DNA from: Lingula anatina
Taxonomy: Eukaryota; Brachiopoda; Lingulata; Lingulida; Lingulidae
DNA length: 45,635 bases
Assembly: GCF_001039355.2 (NCBI RefSeq)
Contig: NW_019773647.1
Coordinates: 9,413-55,047 of the forward strand
Direction: 5' to 3'
Shown piece after piece: positions 1-12,993 of the stretch. The notes below the pieces were generated by a model. That model worked only from the letters and a program-made list of their open reading frames with translations, did not search any database and had not been told where the DNA came from. A program made the translations under genes and the position numbers. The stretch's first letter is position 1, and every line of letters begins with the position of its first letter.

Positions 1-303
1 GTCGTCCCTGCGGGGTACAGTAATTAAATCTCGGCTCCGAACATTAATATTTCCGTGAATATCTCTGGTGATATTATCTCCGTAGATAGTCGATTCATTG
101 CTGCTCTACGGGCCAAATTATTCCTTTTTCGTCTCTGTTTTCAAAGATAATAGAACAGAAGCTTTTTTCCTTCGATCGCCTTCAGCCGCCATGCTTTCTT
201 CACCACGAGTTTAACTGATGAGCATGCGCACTTAATATTTCTCAGGTAGCTTCCGCATGGCGAACGGAGACGCGATTTAATTACTGTACCCCGCAGGGAC
301 GAC
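1..303. repeat. Small element with terminal inverted repeats (MITE-like)
   Basis: Bases 1-30 are the exact reverse complement of 274-303, and a further 9 bases inward match at 7 of 9. The inside of the element is not self-complementary and has no convincing ORF. This fits a non-autonomous DNA transposon or foldback element in an ERC intron or upstream of the visible exons. The left arm starts at the window edge, so the element may extend further left and target-site duplications cannot be judged. Confidence 0.65.
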
Positions 304-783
304 GTGTGGGGAGGCGGAGAGACTATTAAAAGATTAGGCGGTTTTTCTTTCATGTACGTCCGCCATTTTTAGGTCACCGGCTTTGTAAAGCCTGGCGTAA
401 TTCGTTGAGAATGCGTTCTTAGATACATTCCCAACGGGAGTGTCTTGAACTGGAAGTAAATAAATGATGGCATTAAATAACTAGCTAACACATGATCCCT
501 AGTTAAATAACTAGATAATATAATGACCCCAAAGTAGCCACCATTTAATTTGACTTTTCTTTCAAGTATCAAAGAATTAGATGACATGATGAATGGTGTG
601 ATATATACTGTATCTGGTCTTAGTTATTCTTGCTCTGAACGTGATTTCACAGTAATTGAACTCAAAGACCGTGTTAACTGTGGGTACTTTATTGCTCAGG
701 TATAATTGTACATCATGTATATAACAATTGATAACCAGAAAATGCACAGCCAGTGCAACATGAAACCTATTTAATTGGATCTA

Positions 784-837
<54 letters not shown>

Positions 838-2323
838 CTTATCAAGCAGTTCAGTCTTTTGGTGAATGATGCCAGTTAATAGACTTTTTAAAGAATTAGT
901 TGATTCTGTTCTGAAAGTGAATAAGCCCTTAACCGAACAAAAGGTGGAAAACAGATGCTTGTGTTGGCATGGTTATAATTCCCAGTGATGAATGAGAAAA
1001 GTGTAATGTTTCAGACAGATTGTGTTAGCTGTGAGTTGAAATTGATTTGCAGATATGCTCCAGATCAGTCTGAGAATTGATTTTTATTTGATATTAACTT
1101 ATTTTTATGACAGTGGCTTTTGCAACTGATTTTGTGGTGTAATGTGTTTGTTTGTTTGTTTTTGTCTTATTTTAGAATGCATATTGACATATATAGAACA
1201 AAAATGTTAAAAGATATGTAATGAACTTTTAGTTTTTAGGTTTCTTATTATGAAATACATTACTGGATTATATTATGTACAAATGAATTCACCATAAAAA
1301 GCAAGATCTGTTGAATAGAAATTGAAATGCAACTTTGGGTTCTATTGATCTTGTTACTATTTGACATTTTTTTATGCAAATTTTAAACTATAGGATGCAA
1401 ATTAGGTTTTGACATAAGATCCAGCTTTGATGGTTTCAAATGATATTATATGAAAATTGAGATTTATGGAGTACCTGAAATTGTCAGACAAATCGTTTAT
1501 ATTCAGCAGAGATATCTGTCCTGTAGTGCCACTTTAAGAATTGCTGTGGATATTCTTTTCCTTTCTTTTTATGTTTTCAGATCAAAGAACAAGAAATTTA
1601 GCTGATTGGAGAGATTGCATAAAATTGATAAATCTCCCTTATGTTTATGTAAATGATATCTTTATCATGAATGAATGTATGAATGAAGACAGATGACATT
1701 TACCTAATGAAAACTCTTAATTCACAGAATAATTTTCAGACTTGCTTTTTTGTATGAAAGAAACCAGATACTGTAATTCTTAATGAAGTTCCTCTTTAAT
1801 TCCATCAATCATGCTTGAGATTGTAGATCAACCCAACTCCACGGGGACTCGTGCTGAATGCATTCATATCAATGGATTAACATGCCTCCTCCTGGTGTTG
1901 AATAGAATACATAAAAGCTGGTGATTATAAAAGTACGCTAGAAACAAAAGGCGTGTCATACAGTTAATCTGATTGAATTCAGCAGGAGTCCCTAGGGAAA
2001 TACATCAATCTTTATCGAAAGATATTTTCATTGGGAATGGGCCCTTAGAGAAAAAGAGGCTTAATTATCATATTGTTAAGGGTTTTTTTTTTTTTTAACC
2101 AAGGAAGATAACAGTATATTATACTTAACACTGTTCCTTCATCTTTTCTGTTGTCTTCATTCTTGTATTTCCAGTTTTCTCTCATCCCTATTATTAAGAG
2201 ATGAACATCTTGTGGATTTATCTGGAAATTTTCTTGCATTTTTGTAATTTTTTCAAAGTTTCTGATTTCGTCTCTAAATTTCTTTATCACTATTTTTATT
2301 ATTATTATTATTATGATTATTAG
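304..2323. other. Non-coding stretch (probable ERC intron)
   Basis: No exon with convincing splice sites and ERC-like coding content was found here. The stretch is AT-rich and contains a (TTA)n microsatellite at about 785-835. Because the first recognised ERC exon begins at 2324 with an acceptor and encodes mid-protein coiled coil, this region is most simply an intron. Confidence 0.5.
785..835. repeat. (TTA)n microsatellite
   Basis: About 16 uninterrupted TTA/ATT units. Confidence 0.95.
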
Positions 2324-5300
2324 ATTGAAGAACTCAGGGGCCGGCTAAAAGAGAAGGAGAAGACAATAGATGAGCGTGCCAAGCAGATGCAGACGGTACA
2401 GCAGGAACACAGGAAGATGGAGGCTGAAGTAATGGAACTGAGGGATCACATCGATATCAAGGATAGGAAAATTAATGTCTTACAAAGAAAGGTAGATGAC
2501 AATCACAGTCTATTCTTACTTATTTCTCTGATATGCTATACTATCTGTTGACTGCAGGTGTTCTTCCCATTTACTGAAGTATTGGTATTATATAAGAAAA
2601 AAAGGCAGTCACAAAAAATCAGACAAATCTCTTTAACCAATTCCCTTATCCATTTATGTGCACTCAATATTCCCAACAGGTTTTGTTATATTGATTATCA
2701 AACATGAAGTGGCAAATTTTATTTCTTATAAAAAAAAGGATGAAAATGTCAAAAGCGGTGATAAAAATAAAAGTATGAAAATATATTTATTTTCCTTTCA
2801 CAGATTGAAAACTTAGAAGAGACCCTTACTGACAAGGACAATCAACTGACCAGTCTCAAGTCCAAAGTGACCAGTCTTCAGGCTGACCACAGTGCATCGG
2901 ATAGCACGGTGACCACTCTGGAGGAGACAGTGATGGAGAGAGACAGGCAGATAGAGAGGTATTGATTATTGTAATTATAGTTATGATATTATTAAAATAT
3001 TTAATTTTTTTTTCAATTTCAATAGAAAATGATTGAAATTGGGATATTAATTATTATAATATTAGTTATTATATTGTTTAAATATTCTCCCTTAAATGTG
3101 TTTAATTATAAGTGGTCTGGCCTTGATTGTACAAAATAAAGGAGAGAGGGAGAGAGGGAGAGAGTTGGATGGGAAGAAGATGGACATTTTCCTATTTTTA
3201 ACTGATAATGTACAGAATCAATAATATTTGAAAAAAATATTAAACTGTATTGACAACAATAATTTTTTTAAATGATTAAGAAAATAATTATTATCAATGC
3301 TGTAATAAGTTTCCTGGAATTTTGTGGCATAAAAAGAAACAAAAATGATTGATTCATTTGAACAAAAGAGACAGATACTACAAACTTTTTTCTTTTTTTA
3401 TTTCTTCTCAGGTTAAAGGAGCAACGAGAGCGTGATCACAAAGAACATCAGGAGGAGTTGGAGCTTTTACAATCCAGCAGTAAAGATCTCAAGTCCAAAC
3501 ATGACAGTTTGCAGAAACAGCTGGCAGATAATCAGGTATATACAGTAGATTTATTGGAGGAGTGGAAAGAAGAGTTTAAGGGTACAGGAGTTACTGGATT
3601 GTGTTAGTTGTGCCAAAATTACAGAAATGTGTTAGTGGTGCCCTCAGTGTATTGTTGTGTTTATAGAAGCAGTGAGTAGTGATCCACAGTTGTAGAACTT
3701 AATATAATTGTTTCATGATTCATGTGGTTTGATACTATAAAAGCTTAATATGACTTACATTGTGATAGGTCTTCTACATTCAAATTTTAGCAAGTGGACA
3801 TGTACATAATGAGATTTCAAATATTCCTAGTTTCACATTAGTAGTTTTTTTTTTACTGCAATTGATACATTTGATTTAACTTAACTTTTCATTCTATTCA
3901 GACGGAGTTGCTTGAGATACGAGAGGAAGTCTCGGTGCTGAAATCGGAGAAATTCCAGAGAGAATCCAAGATAAAACAACAAGAGGAAGAGCTCTCACAA
4001 GCCACAGCACAACTCGCTGAGCTCAGAGAGAAACTAGAGGAGGTAGGCCAGTTATCTTTGTGCTTGAACAACCAGGTTGCTTTATTAGCTACAAGAAGAT
4101 ACAGTGAGAATCTTTTGTTACAACACTGTCATGATAATTCTAGTTAACTAAGCCAGAGAACTGACTTAACATTTTTTTTTTCGAAACTAGGACCTGTACT
4201 TGTAGACAGTTGCAATGTTCTTTCTACCAACATGAGCACTGGCTTAAATGTAAAACAATAAATGTACAGGTATAGATTTAACAAAGATTGGTCAGCTACA
4301 GAGAAAATATATTATTTTATTTTGTTTTGTCTTTGTCAAAATAGGTGACTGAATAGAACTATGATAAAGGGATGATTTCTGAAGAGTTAAAAAACAGATT
4401 TGCATATTAAAGTTACAATTTTGTATGATTGGAAAATTGGACTTTCAGACAAAGAGGCAGCAGAGTACAGAGAGTCAAAAACAAAAAAGATGGTATATCA
4501 AAAGCACAGAATTGATATAAACATGGAGGTTGGATATACCCCTAACAAATAAAAGGTGTCTTTAGAGCAATAAAAATGATTGCAGATTGAAGGCAGAATA
4601 TAATTCTTTTTTGTAACAGTCATACAGTATGACTATGTTGCAGTTGAAAATCAGTGAGTGTCCATTTCCAGAAGATATGTAATTGTAGTGTGGGAGAAAA
4701 AATTAAAAGACAGTATTTAAAATGATTGAATCAACATTTCAGATGAAGAATCTGCAGAGTGCAGACAGCAAAAAGATGTCAGAGGAGTCAGAGCAGAAGA
4801 TATCAGAGTTGGAGAAGAAAGTGGCTGAGTACAAGCAGCAGGCAGAGCAGTTACAGAAAGAATTGGATCGTCTGCTAGATATCATGCAAGCCACAGAGCA
4901 TGAAAAACATGACAAGGACTCCTCCATTAAAGTCATGCAAGAGTAAGAGCAAGGACATAGTTATTTGTTACAGAGTATCACATTTGAATTATCCGCATGG
5001 GATATCATAGATTTTTTTCAGTAAATGTACTGTTTTTTTTATTATATAGAAACAATGATTTTGACTCAATTTTTTTTTGTTTTGTTTTACAACTTAAAAT
5101 ATTTGTACAAGGTACAGGATACTTCATCTTACCTTATTTAAATAGATATATAAATAATCTGTTATTTTAAAAAGAAAGATTTCTAAACTATATCCAACTT
5201 CTACCAAAAGATTTTAGTTTTCAGGTAATATCTCATGTAAGTGGACTTTAAACAGATTGTGAAACAGATTTTAACAGAACATGAAAATAGGATTGTTTTG

Positions 5301-5720
5301 TATTTATAAATATATTATCAAATGATCTGATTATTTAATAAAAAACCTGTTTTTGTCTACAGTCAAATCAAGGACTACAAACAGAAGATGGGGTCACTAA
5401 AACGCAGTAAGGAGTTAGAGAAAAAAAAGCAGGCACATCTTCTGGAGGAGGCACGTAAGCGGGAGGAAGGTGTCTCAACTGATGCCTCACAGTTGAAGGT
5501 ATTTTTACTCAACAACATTGTTCACATATTTTTTATTGGTACTGTATACTCATCAGTTAATGTGTGCCTACACTGTGTGATGTCTAACACAAAATGATAC
5601 TAATTTTTAAGCTTCAAGTGTGAAAAATTACCACTGAATTTACCCGATATTTAATTTCTAATCAGTGGTTATTATTGTTAATGTGGTGTTTACTGATACC
5701 TATTTGTATATCCTTTTAAT

Positions 5721-5802
<82 letters not shown>

Positions 5803-8800
5803 TAATTACTCATTGAATTTGAAAGAAAATGATCTGTTTTTCCCCCAAAAGTACTTTGTTCTTGATACCTGAAAATCATACTTAGAATTTTAGAAAAGCA
5901 AGACTTGTTTCAAGTCACGAAGTTGTCCTTCTTATTTTTTAAACAATTTTTCAACCTAAATATGATAAGGATAAAGTAAACAAGTAACTTTGGTCGGGAA
6001 TAAACAAGGAAATCTTTGTGTAATTACCATTCACATAATCTCACCTGTAGTAGAGATTTTCTCAGTTTTAAAGTGGTTCAATGTTGGAAAATTGATTTTC
6101 CTTGATTATAACTTTTCCCCTTCATTTGATGTGTGTATTCTGCCATTGATGTGCTAGAGTTTGCATTGTTTGTGTGCCAGTTTCATATTTGTAATTCGTG
6201 TGTAGAAAGTAACAGTAGTAAATGTTTATGATTTTAATTTATTTGATTATTAAATTTTGATGCATTTTGTCTGTATTAATCTTAAATCACTAAAATTTGG
6301 GTAGCCACAGTCCATATATGCACCTGTGTGCAAAATTATTTTTAATACAGCCAGTGTAATCACAATCATACTAAAATTAATGTTTGCACTGAATTAGAGT
6401 ACTAACAAAGAATAACTTTGTTCATCTCTTTCTAAATTTTATTATGAAATTATTTTTAGTTGCAAAAAAAGATCTACTGACAATTGGGGTCTTTGCTTGA
6501 GATTTAATTTGAAAAAAAAATGAACATGTCAGAGCTTTTTTGTTGTAACGGTGTTTGTGTGAGTTTTAGTTTTCTATGGCTATTATGATTTTGAAATAAA
6601 AATTAGCTAATTTTTTGTTCTAATCCCTTTTTCAACCAATTGACAGCATTACTTTCTGTTATCCTTGCAGTTAAAGCAAATTGGAAAGCATTTAGCTGTA
6701 ATAAGCATATTTTGTATGGGCATATGAAAAGAGTTAAGTTGTATTTACAGGTTAATAGTATACATATATAAGTTATACACATGTGCACTTAATACAGCAT
6801 GGATTGTTTAGATTCAAACTTTTTGTTGTAGTTTATTACAAGTTATGTAGCAAAACTGTTACAATATTATTTAGCATGACACTGTTATAAATGGTGATGT
6901 TTTGGGATCTGGAAGTGGAGAGAAAAATGAGTGCATTAATGAGATTTATCTTTTTTTCTTCTTTTTCTCATTACTTCCATTTTTTTTATTTTTCCCTATT
7001 GTTTATTTGCTGAAATCCACCTTGATTCTTGTGTCATTTTTTCCTCTTTTGAAATTAAATCTTCTTTTTTGTGTATCCTGTATTTGTGTGACCTTGACCT
7101 GAACCTTATTGACCTTTGGCCTTGGTCTGTAACAGTACCGCTTTGGTTTTCCATTTTAAGTTAGACCTTTTTGTTGCTATTTCTTTCTCTGTGTACCTAG
7201 AGCACTATCAAACAAAAAGAAGAGCGTATTGAGGAACTGGAAGAAGCTCTACGAGAGAGTGTTAAGATTACTGCTGAAAGAGAAATGGTTCTGGCCCAAC
7301 AGCAAGCCAACCTGGAGGATGCCGATCGACAGGTGAAGAACGTTTTACCACATTTAGAAATCGGCATATGAAATAATTGACCGGTCATGTTGGAAATTAT
7401 GAAGCATATTTTGGCCTCCTTCAGTTTTTCAAGGAGACCATTTGTATACCTTTTGAACTTACAGTCTCTTTGCAATCATGTCACTTGATCCTGTTTTATC
7501 AAAATATATTTTCGTATCATCTCTCTTTGTTTCATGTTTTCTATGTTATTATAACTATTTATTCAATATGATGAAGATGATAGGAAGGTTGAAAAAATAT
7601 TCCAGTTGACTTACCTTCCAGAAATGTATCTTGTAGAGTGCATCACAAAATGAGCTAGTAGATTCCATCAGGAAATAAGCTACATTTTTCATAGTATGTA
7701 TTAACTCTAGATTTAAATTTAATTCAATTTGGTGAGTGACTCGCTTTTGAAATTTTTGTTTCAGATCTCTGAACTGACCACAGAAATAAATGAACTCCAA
7801 GAGAAGACAGAGCAGCAGAACAGTGAAATGGCCATGCAGGCCAAGATGGCTGAAAAACGTGAGGAGATGTTGAAGGAGTTACAGGAAGAGCGGAAGAAGC
7901 ACATGGAGGAAGTTCTAGAAATGAAGTATGGAAGAAATTATTGGAAGTATATAAATTTAAGAAAAAGAAAGACAAGTCGTGTATATGCAAACCTGGATAA
8001 AATTTTTTTCCTGAATTTTATGAAATGAAATCATCTCTCATTAGGAGTTCAGATGAAATCACTCCATTTTGATGAAGTTAAAGCTTCTGCTTTATACACT
8101 TGTAATTTGAACCACAATAAAACAATGAAAATTATTGAAACATGCAACATTTTTATAGTTACAAGCACCTGTAAGATAGTGTTAATAACATTTTTAGGCA
8201 GGAGGCCATAGTAGCAGCCATCAGTGAGAAGGACTCTCATATTGCCCTTCTAGAGATGTCCGGAGGTGGGAAGAAGGGGGGCAGGGACCAGGTGGACATA
8301 CTGACCAAAGAGAAGGCCAAACTGCAGCACAAGCTCAAAGATTTGGTATGTATATTGGGTCACTTTAGGGCAGAGAAAATTCTGTCGCTGAGGAAGGCTG
8401 AAACAAACCTCCATTTTTGCTGAAAAAAATGTTATTGGCAAATGCTTTCCTAAAGCAGGCCAAGATGGATAATTGTACCACCAGCGTTAGCGCTGGCGGT
8501 ACACATGGTTTCGGTCTCGTCCGGATCGTTCCGCCGGCTCCGCCGGACGGCTACCGTTACCACTTCTCCTCCTAGACGGTAAGGCNTCTGATCCTCTAGT
8601 TAAATATGTATATTAGTAAATTTGGATGTTTGTGATTGAGGGAGTAAGAGAGTTGGGGAGGGGAGAGGAGAATATTGACACTTTGACTTTGGTTTTATGG
8701 CAGTTTAAACTTGCTGTAAATTATTAAAACAAAAGGATCTTTTCAGTATAGCAGAATGATTAGGATTCTCTAACTCTCAGATTAAACTCGAATCGTGCTG

Positions 8801-11358
8801 TGTGTTGAAAGGTGGAATATTTAATTAATATCATACTAGACAGTACTAACCTTGTTACTTTTTGCTCGGTATGAAGCAACTGGCTACAACAGCCATAAAT
8901 ATCTCTTTTGGGGTATTCTTGTAAGTTCTGGCTGTGTGAAGTAAACAATCCTCAATTTTTTTCAATGCATTAGTACAGTCTGTGATCTTTTTCAAAAGTA
9001 TTTACCATGCTGATGAAATCCTGTGACAATCATTTCAGACACAGAGTCGTATGAAACTACAAGATGACCACAACGGCGGTGGGGTGACCGCAGCATCAGA
9101 GATGATCTCCTCGGCTCACATGGGGATAAAACCCTCCCCACTGTCCACTACTCCAGACCAGGTAATGTGATGACCAATGTCCATTGTGTTGGTTTTATAA
9201 TGGCTAATTTGCAAGTTCTTTTTATTTACTGTAATTTTAATTTTACTGTTGTGAATTCTTGCAGAATGTATGGTAATGACTCAATCTTTTCAAGGGGAAA
9301 AATTGTGAAATTTACAGATACTGTATATTTTTTTAAGTCATAAATTTGTAAAATGGACACAAAACTGAAAAGCAGGCAACCAAACAACTATGTTCTTTAT
9401 AGAAAAAAAAGACCCAAATGCTACACAGAAACTATATTTTTAATGATTCTGAAATTATGTATCTGAAACATTGATATGTTTCCCCATTAAAAGATCATGT
9501 CATTACCCTTATTCATGATATCAGGTCCCATTTCACATCCAGGTTCTGGAACCTTTTTTCTAATTAAATTCTTTATTGAAATAAGGCATAACCTGCCAGA
9601 AGTACATCAATAATGATGCAAAATATGCATGATTTTTTTTGTAACACTGAAGCCAAGTTTAAAACAACATTTGAATGGGTCCTGTATATTTTATAATGTT
9701 TTGGAGCATGCATTTAACCAAATAATTTTCGCAAGTATTGTTGTAAAACAGTTTTGTTTTGCCTCTGTTAAGATTTAAGTAGAACTTGTTGAAGATTTCA
9801 AATCATATCTTTCACTGAGTGTTTCCTGTGCATATTTTCCACTAAGGCCACACTTTTTTATTTTTATGGATGACAAAAAAAAAAACTGCTTAAGAAAAGT
9901 TATGTTTTCAGTACACAGCTGGAAACACTAATTTACCACAGAAACATGTATCAAACTAACAACATGTCTTTATCCATGCTCTCAAAATATTCAAGCATTG
10001 TGAATAGGGCCTACTTCGTAGAAAGGTAAAAAGTCATGAATATATATGCTGCATATTACCAAATCTATTTAAAGTTATTTCATGCATTCTGTTGGTATAG
10101 NNNNNNNNNNNNNNNNNNNNNNNNNNNNNNNNNNNNNNNNNNNNNNNNNNNNNNNNNNNNNNNNNNNNNNNNNNNNNNNNNNNNNNNNNNNNNNNNNNNN
10201 NNNNNNNNNNNNNNNNNNNNNNNNNNNNNNNNNNNNNNNNNNNNNNNNNNNNNNNNNNNNNNNNNNNNNNNNNNNNNNNNNNNNGTTTTTTTTTTTGGAG
10301 AACGGACGAAAATCGGTGCGCGCGCAGGATGTCATCCATAAAATTAAAAAAGTGTGGCCTAACTGTGAAATTTTATTTGCATTTATATGCTCACAAGCAA
10401 TGTAGATGTTAGTAGTATTTTTTTGCAATCCACAAAAAAAACTTTCTTTATTATTTCCATGTAGAATTTTTAATTTATTGTTACTTCATTTACAGCTCAT
10501 GTGTGTACTTGTTAGAGTAATTAAGACCAGTTCTGAGCACTGAAATGTTATTGTAATCAACCTGAGTTGATTGCGTGATGTCACACTTTGGTACTAGTTT
10601 GGCAAGTACATGTAATGCCAGTAATCCATGGCTGCTGAGTTCATCCTGAAATCAAACTAATTCTTACTGTCTCCCCATGGTGAATATTCTGTGTCACTTT
10701 TTCATGACGACAGTGACAATTAGTTTTCTCGGAAGAGGTGTAGTATAGAATATGTCAGATCTCATGCCATGTGCAGCTGAGCATCCAGTATGTGATTGAT
10801 TAATTTTTTATTCTTCATACAACTGTGCATCAGAACTGTTCTATATTACTTGAGTTGTGACTACAACCTTTTTACGCACTTGTAGTGTTAGAAATGATTT
10901 CAATCTTTTCAGAGGTTGTTCAGGCCAATAGATCTACTTTCATGGCAGCTTTAGATACCAGTCTATTTAGAAATTTCAAAATATTGACCAGTTTGGCTTT
11001 GCTTCTATTCTTTACAGAAATTATTATTCCTTTATTTTAATTTTGCAAAAATAACAGTATACCATTTTCTTAAGAAAGATTGCTTTTAAGTTCACAAATT
11101 ATTCAGTTCAAGTTATGTTGTGCTTCCTATGACCCACTGGTTCAGAGTATGTGTCACACTGTAGAAAAAAAGTACTATCCAAAAGACTGAATTTGATGAC
11201 CTGGCCAGAAAATGGAGTGGCCTTGATTATTTCTAACACTGCACTTGTGTAAATGTTTTGTCATGGAGCTTGCTCTGTGTTGTGTGTCTAGCTGTAGTTC
11301 CTCATATTTTGTTTCTTTTATCTCGTGCCAGGATGAAGATGATGGCATATGGGCATAG
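2324..11358 (+). CDS. ERC1: ERC/ELKS/CAST family protein, C-terminal half (5' partial gene)
   Basis: Active-zone and cell-cortex scaffold that in known animals binds RIM, liprin-alpha, bassoon and Rab6. Eleven exons were placed from splice sites and reading phase: 2324-2491, 2804-2958, 3412-3535, 3902-4042, 4743-4942, 5363-5498, 7201-7332, 7765-7925, 8198-8345, 9039-9161 and 11332-11358. They join without a frame break into 504 residues ending at a stop. The product is almost continuous Glu/Lys/Gln-rich coiled coil. Recognised family signatures include RKINVLQRK, IERLKEQRERD, RIEELEEALRES followed by KITAEREMVLAQ, KHMEEVLEMK, AAISEKD and the terminal DEDDGIWA. Vertebrate family members are about 950-1120 aa, so roughly half the protein lies upstream of the window. 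The symbol is that of the nearest vertebrate relative; a single invertebrate gene would be co-orthologous to ERC1 and ERC2. Family identity is very secure, and exon ends are likely but unverified. Confidence 0.95.
5723..5800. repeat. (AT)n microsatellite in ERC intron
   Basis: An uninterrupted AT dinucleotide tract of about 78 bases between the exons at 5363-5498 and 7201-7332. Confidence 0.95.
8475..8585. repeat. GC-rich hairpin-forming island in ERC intron
   Basis: A perfect-looking stem-loop (8475-8486 pairing with 8491-8502, 11 of 12 bases, loop TTAG) is followed by direct CCGCCGG repeats and a GTCCGG/CCGGAC inverted pair (8519-8524 and 8543-8548). The block is strikingly GC-rich inside an AT-rich intron and ends at a single N (8586). 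It may be a transposon fragment, or the N may mark a place where assembly failed on secondary structure. Confidence 0.5.
10101..10284. other. Assembly gap (184 N)
   Basis: A run of N in the last ERC intron. The base composition and any exon hidden here are unknown. Confidence 1.
11332..11358 (+). CDS. ERC1: ERC terminal coding exon: RIM-binding GIWA tail
   Basis: After a TCTCGTGCCAG acceptor, eight codons read DEDDGIWA followed by TAG. The previous exon ends in phase 0 with TPDQ at 9161, so the join gives TPDQ-DEDDGIWA. This closely parallels the vertebrate brain-type ERC C terminus, whose IWA residues bind the RIM PDZ domain. The exon is too short for ORF callers and lies 2.17 kb past the preceding exon, across an assembly gap. 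Confidence 0.93.
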   Translation, partial: DEDDGIWA

Positions 11359-11451
11359 CATGCATGGCCCACACAGCTGTTCATTCTCCCTGTGTTACTG
11401 CATGGTAAACATGTTACTGTTATCTTATAGAACAGAGCACAGTGCACAGGC

Positions 11452-11453
11452 CT

Positions 11454-11499
<46 letters not shown>

Positions 11500-11500
11500 G
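11452..11500. repeat. (TG)n(AG)n compound microsatellite
   Basis: TG dinucleotides switch to GA dinucleotides just downstream of the ERC stop codon, so this tract is probably in the 3' UTR. Similar interrupted tracts occur at 11812-11850 and 11879-11906. Confidence 0.9.
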
Positions 11501-11873
11501 CATTGAGAACAGATGATCTGCGGACTAACTGATCTGCCAACTTAATATTGCCGACCCCACTAAAAAGCAGCATTGCTAAATCCCAAGATGGTCTCCCCGC
11601 CTCCACACGCACCATTAAACAGATTAAATCTTGGCCCTAAGCTTACATTGCAAGACCCCTGCAGCAACATGTATGAAGGCAGGGAGGCCATTTGCTTTTA
11701 AGTGAATCTGCTATATTTAGTCTGGATCTGTTAATCCGGGGATCAACTTTTTCTGAATGCCGTCTGTGTGTGTTTTTGTGAGTGTGCGTGAATGAGAGAA
11801 AGAGACGAAAGGTGTGTGTGTGTGTGTGAATGAGAGAGAAAGAGAGAGAGAGAGGAAAAGTGTCTGTTAACTT

Positions 11874-11906
<33 letters not shown>

Positions 11907-12907
11907 CCCAAATGTTTTGTGGTATTATAAGCCTAAATACTCACAGCAACAAACCGATCTGAGGAAGTCTAGCCAGATCCATAGGGCTTAGACCAATATC
12001 AAATTTTTATGCACTACTTCTTGCCTGACTCCCTTACCCTGATTTGAGTGTCTGTGCCTATAAATTATGTTAATACTATCCACAGCTTTCCTGCACTTTG
12101 TGAGACCTGCTGCCTTAAAATATGCCCTTTGTTAGGCATTCATTTATCTAAATTGTTGCTTTTACACATCTGTTATTTAAAAGAAAATAAATTTGTTGCA
12201 AAATGGAGTTTTGTGAATTGAATAGAATACATTGCATGTATATTACTTTTGATGCCTTCATAATTTAAGGTTTAGTGCTTGACCCCTTTTTACACGTAGT
12301 CTTGTCAGCTTCGTATTTAAGCTTTTTTTGGTAGCACATTTTGAAAGTAAAATGATATGAGAGCTTTGACATTTTACCCTGCTGAAAACAACCAGTTTTT
12401 GAAAAAAAATGTTTTTAATGGTTTATGTTTAAGTTTTCAGTCAGAGTTCATTTTCATGTGCTATTAATTACAAGTTATGTATACCTATTACAGGGCTGGC
12501 CTAAGAAGTAAACCAAGCAGTCTCATGCCCTTGACCTGCAGTGACCTTGTAAGCAGTGACCTTGACATACAGTGGCCTTGACATTCAGCAACAGTGGGAA
12601 GTGTCTTTGCAGTATCTTTTACTGATTGAACAGCGCCAACTGTTTCACAATTTCCTGAATTTGACAATTTCAGGAAATATAAAAGAACTTCCATCACTTA
12701 TAAAGTAGGTTCTTTCAAAGCCAGTGTTTGCAGTATGTTGCCCAAAGGAATGGCAAAGGGCAGAGCATCTTCTTTCCAGAGAAAAAAGATGACTGCAGCC
12801 AAAAATTGTAACTTCATATCTAGTAAAAGAAAATCACTGAGCTTCAACAAATGGTCATCAGGGACAGTATCCTCGAAAGTTCAAATTTATATGGCAGAGA
12901 GGGCGAG

Positions 12908-12993
12908 AATTGATTCACAGAGGACCCAAATGAAAATGCTATATGAAAAGAATTGATTCACAGAGGACCCAAATGAAAATGCTATATGAACAG
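12908..12993. repeat. 43-bp tandem direct repeat (two units)
   Basis: Units at 12908-12950 and 12951-12993 are virtually identical and contain GATTCACAGAGGACCCAAAT. The repeat sits downstream of the ERC stop codon. Confidence 0.85.

Noticed and set aside
2045-2290. Lys/Glu-rich minus-strand frame just before the first ERC exon
   Set aside because: Composition reflects AT-rich intron sequence; no splice context or homologue recognised.
10034-10428. Several long frames across 10101-10284
   Set aside because: They are open only because the gap bases cannot create stop codons.
11258-11615. Overlapping frames on both strands near the ERC terminal exon
   Set aside because: Both run through the (TG)n/(AG)n tract. 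The real coding content is only the eight-codon GIWA exon in another frame.
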